64,000 nucleotides of DNA from Nitrosovibrio sp. Nv4. GTDB lineage: Bacteria; Pseudomonadota; Gammaproteobacteria; Burkholderiales; Nitrosomonadaceae. Of the stretch, positions 38,426-47,245 are shown one piece after another (the stretch's first letter is position 1; each line of letters opens with the position of its first letter). Location: contig NZ_OCMZ01000002.1 in NCBI RefSeq assembly GCF_900215485.1, forward strand, positions 1,364,001 to 1,428,000, in the 5' to 3' direction. The notes beneath the pieces are model-generated. The model was given only the letters and a program-made list of their open reading frames with translations, searched no databases and had not been told where the DNA came from. Both the position numbers and the translations under genes were made by a program.

Positions 38426-39575
38426 AAAGGATTTGGACTCGGCTGATCTTTGTGTGGATGAGGTGTACGGCGGCTCCCGGAGGGGCAACTCTTCCGACGA
38501 TCCGCTGCCAAAGTTGCTTGGCGTGGATAACGGAGCTGGGTTTCGGCACCTCGGGAAACGGCCGGCGGTGGCGACTCTCAGGCTCCTTGTCCTGAAAACC
38601 AGCTTTTCGGATGTGAACTGGCCTGACGCGCTCGACCGTGAGAATGGGATCTTTGTCTACTACGGAGACAAGCGCGGCCCCGGGGATCTTCACGCGACGC
38701 CGCGGCAAGGGAACCTGATGCTCCGGAATCTTTTCGACGAAGCTCACCAATGCCAGCGGAGCTCTTCCTTTCCTCCGATCCTTCTTTTCGGCAATACGGG
38801 CACATATCGAGACGTCCGGTTTCTCGGACTCGCGGTACCTAGCGCGACAGGCATGGGTGCAGACGATGACCTCGTGGCCATATGGCGGACGACAGAGGAT
38901 GGTGTTCGATTTCAGAACTACAAGGCGACGTTCACCATACTCGATATCCCGGTCGTCTCCAGGGCATGGATTAAGGACATCCAGAACGGTAACGCAGTGT
39001 CCTCGCTCCATGTGCCGAAGGCATGGCTCGACTGGGTCTGCGGCAGGAAGTACACGCCACTCAAGTCCGTTTCCGTAAACGCTGTGCGCTCAAAGCGGCA
39101 GCAGATTCCCGACACCCCCGAACTGGCTGCGTACGTGAGGACGGTCTACGAGCATTACAAGGAAGATCCATACGCATTCGAGCGGTGCGCTATGGAGTTG
39201 GCTCGGCTTTTCATGCCGGCAATTCAACACTGGGAGTTGACGCGGCCATGGAGAGATGGGGGAAGGGACGCCTTGGGCACCTATCGCATAGGATATGGGG
39301 CTGGCGCGATCGATGTGGAATTCGCGATGGAGGCCAAGTGCTACGGCCCGGATGTGGGGGTAGGAGTCAAGCCTCTGTCCAGACTGATATCGCGCCTGAG
39401 ACATCGTCAGTTTGGCATCTTGGTCACGACTTCCTATCTTGATTCGCAGGCATACATGGAGCTCGTGGACGACACCCATCCGGTCGTCGTCATATCGGCA
39501 AGGGACATGTCCGTGAAGCTCAGGGAGAGGTTCGGCAGCCTCGAGAACATCAAGCTCTGGCTGCAACGGATCTAG
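38418..39575 (+). CDS. Restriction endonuclease, AspBHI-like N-domain plus Mrr-like catalytic domain
   Basis: 385 residues from ATG 38418, overlapping the methylase stop. The N-terminal half (about 40-180) has the AspBHI-type motif DVNWPDALDRENGIFVYYGD followed by GDLHATPRQGNLMLRNLF, a fold related to SRA domains that read modified cytosine. The C-terminal half carries a PD-(D/E)XK centre of Mrr type: WRDGGRDALGTYRIGY (Asp near 300), FAMEAKCYGP (Glu-x-Lys near 320) and RLRHRQFGILVTTSYLDSQA. Known relatives cut methylated DNA; pairing with a 5mC methylase is therefore odd. Either it reads the unmodified site, or its site differs from the methylase's. Confidence 0.75.
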   Translation: MIEKDLDSADLCVDEVYGGSRRGNSSDDPLPKLLGVDNGAGFRHLGKRPAVATLRLLVLKTSFSDVNWPDALDRENGIFVYYGDKRGPGDLHATPRQGNLMLRNLFDEAHQCQRSSSFPPILLFGNTGTYRDVRFLGLAVPSATGMGADDDLVAIWRTTEDGVRFQNYKATFTILDIPVVSRAWIKDIQNGNAVSSLHVPKAWLDWVCGRKYTPLKSVSVNAVRSKRQQIPDTPELAAYVRTVYEHYKEDPYAFERCAMELARLFMPAIQHWELTRPWRDGGRDALGTYRIGYGAGAIDVEFAMEAKCYGPDVGVGVKPLSRLISRLRHRQFGILVTTSYLDSQAYMELVDDTHPVVVISARDMSVKLRERFGSLENIKLWLQRI

Positions 39576-39617
39576 CGACAGCATGCTCGCGAATGCCCGC
39601 CGCCTTGTCCTCACACC

Positions 39618-40082
39618 CTAATGGGGGAGAAGTTCCGGGATTTCGCCGAAGGGCGCATCGCCCTCAATCCATTCGGACAAAGATTGGGCGAGATCCGTGA
39701 CAGCCTCGGTCGACTTGCCTTTGGTGGCACATTCCCACACAACCAGAACGCGCCATCCCGCTTCCTTGAGTGCTTCGATAGCCCGTGTGTCACGCTCGAC
39801 ATTGCCGCTCAATTTGGCATGCCAGAACGCTGCGTTAGTCGTGGGCGATGTGGCGAAACCACAACCCGCGTGGCGGTGCCAGAAGCATCCATGGACGAAA
39901 ATCGCAACCTTGTGACCCGGCAGGACCACGTCGGGCACACCTGGAAGGTCGCGCCTGTGCAACCTGAAACGGTAGCTTGCAGCGAACAGAATTTTCCGCA
40001 CGAGCATTTCCGGCTTCGTGTTCTTCGCTCGGATGCCGGACATCATGCGTCGCCGGGTCTCTTTGTCGACAACGTCCACCAA
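39618..40082 (-). CDS. vsr: Very short patch repair endonuclease Vsr
   Basis: Nicks 5' of the T in T:G mismatches left by 5-methylcytosine deamination. 154 residues: DKETRRRMMSGIRAKNTKPE at the N-terminus, catalytic Asp in LPGVPDVVLPGHKVAIFVHG, the zinc/Cys-His set HGCFWHRHAGC, and WRVLVVWECA. Start is TTG 40082 or GTG 40079; AAGGAG lies 7-10 bases upstream. It is the last gene of the six-gene island operon, 11 bp after the AIPR gene, and converges with the methylase-nuclease pair it is expected to serve. Confidence 0.95.
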   Translation of the reverse strand: MVDVVDKETRRRMMSGIRAKNTKPEMLVRKILFAASYRFRLHRRDLPGVPDVVLPGHKVAIFVHGCFWHRHAGCGFATSPTTNAAFWHAKLSGNVERDTRAIEALKEAGWRVLVVWECATKGKSTEAVTDLAQSLSEWIEGDAPFGEIPELLPH

Positions 40083-40093
40083 GAATATTCTCC

Positions 40094-41863
40094 TTAGAGC
40101 AGCTCGGGGAGATCGTCGGCCGGCATTGTGAAGGATGCCCCAAGGACAGAGTCACGGCATTCCGGCTTCTTCGCCCATTCCGATACCATTCGGCCTCCGG
40201 CCGTCTGGTGCAGGACATTGCTGACCTCTTTTGCCCAACGAGCAATCTGCGCGCAGAATTCCGGGGAGAGAGCCTGCCGCGACCAAATCCGGTCGAATTC
40301 GATTCGCTCGCCAAGCCTGTCGGCGAGCACGGCCACGACATAGGCGGCAATGTTCGCCTGGAATGCTTGAAACATTGGCCGGACAATTTTCTGAGCCCCC
40401 TTGAAGATAATCGCCTTGGCGATCATCGCCTTGTACCAAGTTACATCCGGAAGCATTGCTGTTTCTCCGTCAGGGGTCGACAGCATAGCCATGAAGCGTT
40501 CGAAGTTCTTTTGCGAGCCCAGGCTTACCAAGTCCGGTCTGCGATCCCATGCGTTGATATACTTCGCCAAGTCCGTCTTCGTGATCTTCCTCGCCGGAGG
40601 CATTGCGTCTTTGAGTTTACGCAGCTTTGCGGGTGTCGTTCCTTCACGGGCAAGCATGGTGCTGTAGCTGCCCGATGCCCGTTCATAAAACCATCCGCTG
40701 ACTCCGTCGGGACAATAAACGGTCAACGACAGTTTTTCCACATCTACGTGGAAGGGCTTGTTTGCCGACAAATCAGATTGCTTAATCGCGTTTTGCGTAT
40801 TGGCGAAGCGCGAGATGTCCGAAACCAGCGCCTCCTCTTTGGCTGAGTCCTGCACTCGCATGACGATGATCTTGGCGGGCACCCTGACGGGTCCCAAGTC
40901 CACTTCAGGGAACTTCTTCTTGGTGAAGTACATAGATGCGGTCGTCTGGCCACCATTGACGATTTGCAGTCCCTTGAGCCACGCGATCCCCACCGAGCCA
41001 TCTCCTGGTTTACCCAGACGCATTTCGTCGGCCACGATCACGATTCCATTATTGTAGGCCATGAATCGCTCAGGCGCCGATCGCAAGGTGGTTTGAATGC
41101 CGGCATTAATCCCCTTGCCCTTGACGCTAAGGAAGGAGCGGACGTTGGCTTCCAAAAGCCGCGCACCGAACTTCTCGTAGAGCAGCCGCAGCGCCTCGCC
41201 GGGTATGGCTGTCAGCGCGTAGTCGTAATCGTCGCTTTCGCCCGGCACAAAGACGCAGGGCAAGGGACCGCCGGAGACCTCGTTGAAATCGACGACTACT
41301 TCGTCGCGCGGCTTGCCCTCGGACCAATGCCGATGAAGCCGCTCGATGTCCATGACTTCGAGGCGCACGGCCTTGCCGCCGATGTCCCGTGTCTTGAAGC
41401 TCTTGGACTTGGCGACCTTGTCAGTGATGACATAGACGCGGATTTGCTCCAAGTCGTTGTAGATGCCTTGCAGCGTTTCCGCCAGCGAGCGTACGTCGCT
41501 CGAAGGATCGAGCTTCGGCGCCATCTTGCCTTCCGCACAAAGTGTCAGAAAGCGTAGGCACTGCTCCACCGCGGTCTTGGTTTCCGAGTCGGGAACGGGC
41601 GTCGGAACATTGACGCCCTCGTAAAGGCTGACGAACAAATCGAGCTGGTCACTCTCATCGGATACGGAATAGCCGCTGAGTCTCAGATTTGCGTTGCCTA
41701 CCTTGCCCTCGAAATGGCATTCGACCGGCTCGAACGTCATGCCGATCTCCGACATGTGCTCCATCACTATCCCGGCGAACACCAATTCTTCATAGAGCGC
41801 GCCCTCTCTCATTTGCGACCGCACGGCGGTCTGCGTTTCGCGCAGGAATTCTGGCAAGTCCAT
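40094..41863 (-). CDS. AIPR family protein (abortive-infection phage resistance)
   Basis: 589-residue protein of the AIPR family, named after lactococcal abortive-infection proteins and often found in restriction-linked operons. The family core is seen at about residues 255-370: VRSFLSVKGKGINAGIQTTL, FMAYNNGIVIVADEM, LKGLQIVNGGQTTASMYFTK, and SDISRFANTQNAIKQSDLSA. An N-terminal domain (about 10-200) with VRVYVITDKVAKSK-like strands resembles nuclease-fold regions, but no catalytic set can be claimed. It begins 3 bp after the PD-(D/E)XK gene and is followed by vsr. Its biochemical role is unknown. Confidence 0.9.
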   Translation of the reverse strand: MDLPEFLRETQTAVRSQMREGALYEELVFAGIVMEHMSEIGMTFEPVECHFEGKVGNANLRLSGYSVSDESDQLDLFVSLYEGVNVPTPVPDSETKTAVEQCLRFLTLCAEGKMAPKLDPSSDVRSLAETLQGIYNDLEQIRVYVITDKVAKSKSFKTRDIGGKAVRLEVMDIERLHRHWSEGKPRDEVVVDFNEVSGGPLPCVFVPGESDDYDYALTAIPGEALRLLYEKFGARLLEANVRSFLSVKGKGINAGIQTTLRSAPERFMAYNNGIVIVADEMRLGKPGDGSVGIAWLKGLQIVNGGQTTASMYFTKKKFPEVDLGPVRVPAKIIVMRVQDSAKEEALVSDISRFANTQNAIKQSDLSANKPFHVDVEKLSLTVYCPDGVSGWFYERASGSYSTMLAREGTTPAKLRKLKDAMPPARKITKTDLAKYINAWDRRPDLVSLGSQKNFERFMAMLSTPDGETAMLPDVTWYKAMIAKAIIFKGAQKIVRPMFQAFQANIAAYVVAVLADRLGERIEFDRIWSRQALSPEFCAQIARWAKEVSNVLHQTAGGRMVSEWAKKPECRDSVLGASFTMPADDLPELL

Positions 41864-41866
41864 ACT

Positions 41867-42877
41867 TTATATCACTCCCGTTTTTTTCAATGCTGTAGCC
41901 ACGTCGACGCGGTGGCCAACGACCTTGTCAAGATCGATGCCATACGCAGCCCCTGTGATGCCGAAAGGAACACCGCCGACGGTGAAGCGCGGGAATCCAT
42001 CGCCGACCTCGATCACGAGCGTGTCCACTAACGCGAAGCGTCGAGGATAGTGGTTGGCGTGGGCGTCGAAATATCCAGCGGCCACCAAACGGTCGTCGAG
42101 CGCGCTAGCGGCCCCAGGATCGGCCTTGGCTGCAAGCCTCGCGGCATCGACAAAGTCGGGCAGGCCCAGTCCGCTTTCGGTCTGGCGCAATCGCACGCCG
42201 ACGACAAAGAGCGGTTGGCGGACAGAGTCGTCGAGCTGCTCAAGCGACCCGATGCGCGCGGGGAAACCCGCGGACGACAGCGTCGATTTGACTTCGAGCG
42301 CGCCAGTCCCGAGCTCGAAGTCTTGGGCGCCATCCAAGGGGCCGAGCCACCCTTCGGTGGCTGCCGTTGCGGAAATACCCGCTTCGATAATTTGCAGAAG
42401 CGTCGCTAGCTCTCCAACCAAACCGATCTCGGCTTCGGGACTCAATATTTGGCTTCCTTTGCGCATGAACTCCTGCCAAGCCCCCACGCGCCCGACGAAA
42501 ACCCGTAGCAGCTTGGCGACATCGGCCCCTGCCGCCACGGCGCCGTCCAACGCGCCCGTCACGTTGCAGACCATATCCGTGAACAGCTCAGCGTTTCCTG
42601 CGGCCTTGCGTGTCAAGGCGAGCCAAAGCATGCCCCTGTCTTCGGGATTCGCGCGTTCTATGGCGAAGCCTTGCCCCTCCGGCAGCTTGTCGGCGGCCGC
42701 CAAGCGCTCCGCCGGGAATCCCACCAACACCGCCTCGGCATTGTCGGGGGCACGCCGGCCCGCGCACAATTCGAGCGGACCTGTGGGCGTCACTGAGATG
42801 GTTTGCCAGCCCATGTCCGGGCCGTCGCCGGATAGCGACGACCATGCCATCAAAAACTCATCACTCAGTCGGGCCAT
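41867..42877 (-). CDS. PD-(D/E)XK motif protein (DUF4420-like)
   Basis: Predicted nuclease subunit of 336 residues. The nuclease core is in the middle: EIGLVGELATLLQIIEAG (about residues 150-167), then GWLGPLDGAQDFELGTGALE, where Asp and the Glu-Val-Lys of GALEVKSTLSS form the D-ExK site, at about 185-205. The family always travels with Z1 and MORC-type ATPases. ATG 42877 has AGGA close by; an in-frame ATG at 42901 would add 8 residues. Both starts lie inside the Z1 gene, so translation is coupled. Confidence 0.85.
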   Translation of the reverse strand: MARLSDEFLMAWSSLSGDGPDMGWQTISVTPTGPLELCAGRRAPDNAEAVLVGFPAERLAAADKLPEGQGFAIERANPEDRGMLWLALTRKAAGNAELFTDMVCNVTGALDGAVAAGADVAKLLRVFVGRVGAWQEFMRKGSQILSPEAEIGLVGELATLLQIIEAGISATAATEGWLGPLDGAQDFELGTGALEVKSTLSSAGFPARIGSLEQLDDSVRQPLFVVGVRLRQTESGLGLPDFVDAARLAAKADPGAASALDDRLVAAGYFDAHANHYPRRFALVDTLVIEVGDGFPRFTVGGVPFGITGAAYGIDLDKVVGHRVDVATALKKTGVI

Positions 42878-45755
42878 ATTCCTGAGTCCAGTAGAGGACA
42901 TTCACTTCATATTCCACGCTAATTCCGCTGTTGCTGGCTGGAAAGGCGATGGCGAAGGCCATGATGGGCTTGTCCCACCCAGACACGATTTGTGACTTCG
43001 GCTTGCCTGCATATGGGGCGAGTGGATAAAGAAGCAGCAAACCGCGATCCACCGCGCCGCCAAGCTCGCCGCGGGCCATGCGCATACCTTTTCCGCTTGG
43101 CACCGATGGCATGGTGACGCGTCCTCGTGCCGGGTCGGGTTTCCAGGCCGCTTGGGTGATTTCGAGAGCCTCGCGCCACGCATCGTCATCTAAATCGATC
43201 CCCTCGTCGGCGGGATCGGTCAGCACTCCGATGGCGAAACTAGCCGGGTCTCTCTGAGCAGGTGATTCGTGATCGTCGGGCGTGCGCATCGGGAAGGACT
43301 CGATGCGGACGCCTCCCGTGAATTCATAAGGATTGCTCTCGTCGCTGCCTTCGGCCAACAGGGACACGCTCCAAAGATCCAACTGACCTATCTCGTTCAT
43401 CTTGCGGATGAATTCCGCGAGCACCGGAGCTTTGGTGCTGGTCGCGTTGGGGTGAGTCGCATAGGCGCCCAAGAATGCAAGCACCTTCGAAGCGTCTACA
43501 TCTGTCCACAGCCGCGAACGCGGCCATGAGTCGGCTTTGCCGTTACGCTCGAATCTTTGGCCGTGGACCGTAGGTTGTCCAAGGGATGCGATCAGATCGT
43601 CCGTCGCAGAGAGGTTCGCTTCTTGCGTCCTGGCGTCGCGGTGGAACAGGATAGTTTGGGGGCGCGTTCCGCTGTAGGTCAAGGACAGGGTATGCGCGTT
43701 GCGCATCTTCAAGGGCGACGTGACCGTAAGCACCTCGTGCGATATCACCTTGAGGCCATAATCTTCTGGCGTAAGATTCGCGCTGGCCATGTAGTCAAAT
43801 TCCTCCCGCAGTTCCTCGGAAGCGTCAGCGATGTGGCCGAACCAACGCACCAAGTCGGGCGAGGTGTAGAGGCGACAGATATCCAGATATCCGGGGCGAT
43901 AGCCGAACCATCGGCCCATTTGCATCAGCGTGTCGTACATCTTCGTGGTGCGTACAAAGTAGCTCACGCAGAGCCCTTCGAGCGTCAGCCCCCGCGCCAG
44001 CTTGTCGCCACCGATGGCGATGACCTTGAGTGTCGAGCCTGGGGTAGCGTAGTCCAAAGCGTCCTTGGCCGTGCCATTGATCGAACGCACCTCGATGTCT
44101 TCGAGGACATCGGGAAGCGCCGCCTGCACCTCATCCCATGTCGGCAATGCTGCAGGCCGCTCTTCGTCGGGAGACAGCTCAGAGACCTTGGCGCTGGTCG
44201 GAGCGAAGTCCAGCTCCCATAGCTCTTTCATCTGAGTCAGCAGACCGTCGGCTTCGATGCCTCTGCAGATTTTCTGGCGCATGCTGCGCACCGAATCCTC
44301 GACCTGGAGCCGTACATGGTCCTGCACTGCCACCAAGCGGGTGACGTGGATCAGCATCGAGCTGTGCGCTGCCCCTTGGCCGCGTAGTTCACGCACCGCG
44401 CAAGCAAGGACGAAGGCGCAGATCGCCTCGCGCAAAGAGGGCGGTGCCATCTCCTGCCCGTTGTAGACCGGAATGTGCGTCTTTTTGTGCTTTGGCGGCA
44501 TCCAACCTGAGTCGGTCTTGGGATCGTATTGATCGCTAATGGGGCGAGAAAGGGGAAGTTCGCCCTTTCGGCCATCCTTGGTCATCCTTCCAAAGAGGCG
44601 GGCAGGGCCGACATAGTTCGACGGCGCGCCTAGGTTGATGATGAAGGAGCGCGGGAAGAGGTCAGGGCCCTCCTTCGTGGTGGTTCCCTTATGGTGGATG
44701 AAGATATTGGCAAAGGGCGTGGCGGTGTACCCTACATACGCCTTTCGAGTGAATGCATGCAGGAGCTGTCGAATGAGGCTGTTGATTGTTTTGGGTTGGT
44801 GCTCCTCGTCGGGAGCGCCGTCCTCATCGAACAGTTGCTCACCGGTGTCGACGGAGGCGTTGTCCGCCTCGTCGTCGATCATCAGTAACGGCAGCTTGGT
44901 GACGACCTTCCGGCCATCTTCGGTGGCATCGAACACGCGCGACTGAATCCAATGCAGGAGGGCGGTAAGCACCGTTTTTTGCTTCTTGACCACGAAGAGC
45001 CATGGGCGTTCTTCTGGCGAAATGCCGTGGAAATGCTTGGCGATGGCCTTGTTGAAGTCGCCGTTGTCCGCGCGCGTGGTTGCGGAGTTCGTTTTCAGGT
45101 CCTCGCCGAACTCGGCCACTCCGATGGGCAAGCCAGGGTCGCGGTTCGCCGTTGTTTCATAGCCCAAGAAGCCCTCTTCGAGGCGCATTTGAGTTTGGGA
45201 GCGCAGATTGTTGTGCGTGCCTGCCAGCACGATGATGATCTTGTAGCCGGCATCCGCCGCCTTGCAGATCAGGCCCGAGTAGTTGCTGGTCTTGCCTGAT
45301 TGGACATGGCCGACGACGAGCCCTCGGCGATCCCATGGGTCTGTCCGATGCGGGTCTTCGAGCAGCGCCAAGATGTTGTCAGTTGCGTCGTCGAGGCCAT
45401 CCACGACCTTATCGGAAAGCTTGGCTTCGAGGTAGTCGCGGTAGCGACGCCAATAGTGCCAATCTTTCTTGCGAGCGGCATTGAGCCAATGGATATGGCC
45501 GGCATCGTCTTTGAGCGTCGTGGCCTTGCCGATCCAGTGACTGAATCGCTGAATGAGCGTGGAAACCGCCAACGGCTGGTCCACGGTGGAGGTGGCGTCG
45601 GTCTCGAACATCTCCGCGGCTCGTGCCACTTTCTCGGCGATGTAGGCGGCCGTAACTTTCGACTTTTCCTTCTCCGCTTTCACCAACCGCTGTGCGGTGG
45701 CGATCACGTTCTCGAGCAGTTCCAATTGGGCTGCCGCAGTTTCTGTGGGGATCAC
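42861..45755 (-). CDS. Z1-domain superfamily-II ATPase/helicase
   Basis: 964 residues starting at GTG 45755 in a GTGA overlap with the MORC-like gene. Walker A VVGHVQSGKTSNYSG (149-156 core), Walker B LLMIDDEADNAS (about 305), the TAT motif VGYTATPFANIFI (about 355), and the helicase C-half motifs GGDKLARGLTLEGL and MGRWFGYRPGYLDICRLYT (about 610-650). This is the Z1 family of restriction-linked SF-II ATPases. It probably moves along or remodels DNA for the neighbouring nuclease. The C-terminal third (about 720-964) has no recognised domain. Confidence 0.92.
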   Translation of the reverse strand: MIPTETAAAQLELLENVIATAQRLVKAEKEKSKVTAAYIAEKVARAAEMFETDATSTVDQPLAVSTLIQRFSHWIGKATTLKDDAGHIHWLNAARKKDWHYWRRYRDYLEAKLSDKVVDGLDDATDNILALLEDPHRTDPWDRRGLVVGHVQSGKTSNYSGLICKAADAGYKIIIVLAGTHNNLRSQTQMRLEEGFLGYETTANRDPGLPIGVAEFGEDLKTNSATTRADNGDFNKAIAKHFHGISPEERPWLFVVKKQKTVLTALLHWIQSRVFDATEDGRKVVTKLPLLMIDDEADNASVDTGEQLFDEDGAPDEEHQPKTINSLIRQLLHAFTRKAYVGYTATPFANIFIHHKGTTTKEGPDLFPRSFIINLGAPSNYVGPARLFGRMTKDGRKGELPLSRPISDQYDPKTDSGWMPPKHKKTHIPVYNGQEMAPPSLREAICAFVLACAVRELRGQGAAHSSMLIHVTRLVAVQDHVRLQVEDSVRSMRQKICRGIEADGLLTQMKELWELDFAPTSAKVSELSPDEERPAALPTWDEVQAALPDVLEDIEVRSINGTAKDALDYATPGSTLKVIAIGGDKLARGLTLEGLCVSYFVRTTKMYDTLMQMGRWFGYRPGYLDICRLYTSPDLVRWFGHIADASEELREEFDYMASANLTPEDYGLKVISHEVLTVTSPLKMRNAHTLSLTYSGTRPQTILFHRDARTQEANLSATDDLIASLGQPTVHGQRFERNGKADSWPRSRLWTDVDASKVLAFLGAYATHPNATSTKAPVLAEFIRKMNEIGQLDLWSVSLLAEGSDESNPYEFTGGVRIESFPMRTPDDHESPAQRDPASFAIGVLTDPADEGIDLDDDAWREALEITQAAWKPDPARGRVTMPSVPSGKGMRMARGELGGAVDRGLLLLYPLAPYAGKPKSQIVSGWDKPIMAFAIAFPASNSGISVEYEVNVLYWTQEYGPTE

Positions 45756-47245
45756 GGTTTGCTCCCAAGCCGCGCCACGAGCGCGGGAAATTTGTGAAAG
45801 GGTTCGGTACGCAGTAGTGCCTTGCGGGCCTCGTCTACGCTTAGATTCTTTCGCTGGATTAGGTCATCGAAGAGAACGGTCGCGATCTCAATCACCGCCT
45901 CGTTGGGCTCACCGTCGAAACCGGTGCGCGGCGTCTCCTTGTTCTCCGCGGTGTCGAGCCAGATGCGCTGGACCGGGACCGTCTCCTCGATCACCCGAAT
46001 CATTGCTTTGATCAAGGGTTGGAGATCGCCTGCGTTGTCGAGGACGGCTGCGACGGAGGGATGTTTCTCTTCGATCCGATACCGCATACCGGCCTTGATC
46101 CGCTCTACACGCCAAGCTTGTTCAACGGGCCTGTCGCCTTGGCTCGGCATCGGGGTTGCGCGATAGGCGAACACCCGGCGAGCGCGCTCGCGCGTGTTTT
46201 CGGCGAACTGGGTGAGCCAGGGTTTGAGCGACACCGGGGACCGCGCCGTGGACTTCCTGACGTCGATCTTCCACTCGGCGTCGGCCGTGTTGGGGATGTC
46301 GATGCGGATGCGCGCCAAGCGATGCGCTTCTTCTCGATTCCATACGCGCGAATTGCCCAGACCGAGCCAGCCTCCTGCGACCAAGAGCCTCTCGTTGCGG
46401 TAGACGTAAAAACCCTGCTGGGCAGTCCATCCCGCTGGGCCTCCGTTGGCGTCGAACTCAGCCGCCGTCAGCTTATCGCGGTGTGGCAAGACATGGCATT
46501 GGATCTCGACGGTTCCATATTCGGCATGGTGCTTCGCGATCGGAGGCGCCCATGCCTTGGCTATGTGCCCTGTCATGAACGGGTCCCAAGGCTTGAGGGC
46601 GCGACCGTTCAAAAACAGTTTCAGGCGCGCTAGCGGACCTTGGAGAAAGCGATGGAAGACCATCGCCAAATGCGCTTCGACATCGTCGATCAAAGCCAAG
46701 AAGTCGTCCGACTTGTAGCCATCAGTAACAATGCGGTCGAGTGTCTCCCACAACACGAGAGTCCCTGCCTTCTTACCCTTCAAGTTCGAGATAAACGACT
46801 TTGAGCCAGGGGCAGTGCCTTCGAAGAGAAGCCATCCACTGTCTGGGTTGGCGGCCAGTTCGGTCAAGTCCCACCGCAGGCAGCTTTGGACCTCGTCCTT
46901 GACGGTGGCTACCGTGAGGCGGCGGCATTGCGAGAAGGATGCGGTTTTGAGCCCCATGCAGAAGCGCCCTAGGTCGTGCGCTTCGCGGGCGACCAGCGGG
47001 TTCTTGTCGCCAAGCCGCATCGCGCTTTCAAGCTCGGCGTCGCTCATGCCGCGCCCGTTATCGAGGACCGAAATGCGGCTATTCTGCCCAGCCCAGGAAA
47101 AATCGATACTAACTTCGGTCGCGCCAGCGGAAATGCTGTTGTCCACGATATCAGCGAGCGCCGTTGCGGTGGAATAGCCGAGGCCGCGAAGCGATTCAAG
47201 CATCGACACGGCCCGCGGAGGCGCGTTTCGCGTCTTTGGGGTCAT
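45752..47245 (-). CDS. MORC/MutL-type GHKL ATPase
   Basis: 497 residues with a GHKL ATP-binding module: N-box TATALADIVDNSISAGATEV (Asp-x2-Asn, about residues 29-48), G1 ISVLDNGRGMSDAELE (about 58-73), G2 DLGRFCMGLKTASFSQCRRL (about 92-111), then an S5-like second half with DVRKSTARSPVSLK. Prokaryotic MORC and paraMORC proteins of this build are known to group with Z1 ATPases and nucleases in restriction systems. ATG 47245 overlaps the stop of the ankyrin-sigma gene (ATGA). It likely clamps or loops DNA as a dimer. Confidence 0.9.
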   Translation of the reverse strand: MTPKTRNAPPRAVSMLESLRGLGYSTATALADIVDNSISAGATEVSIDFSWAGQNSRISVLDNGRGMSDAELESAMRLGDKNPLVAREAHDLGRFCMGLKTASFSQCRRLTVATVKDEVQSCLRWDLTELAANPDSGWLLFEGTAPGSKSFISNLKGKKAGTLVLWETLDRIVTDGYKSDDFLALIDDVEAHLAMVFHRFLQGPLARLKLFLNGRALKPWDPFMTGHIAKAWAPPIAKHHAEYGTVEIQCHVLPHRDKLTAAEFDANGGPAGWTAQQGFYVYRNERLLVAGGWLGLGNSRVWNREEAHRLARIRIDIPNTADAEWKIDVRKSTARSPVSLKPWLTQFAENTRERARRVFAYRATPMPSQGDRPVEQAWRVERIKAGMRYRIEEKHPSVAAVLDNAGDLQPLIKAMIRVIEETVPVQRIWLDTAENKETPRTGFDGEPNEAVIEIATVLFDDLIQRKNLSVDEARKALLRTEPFHKFPALVARLGSKP

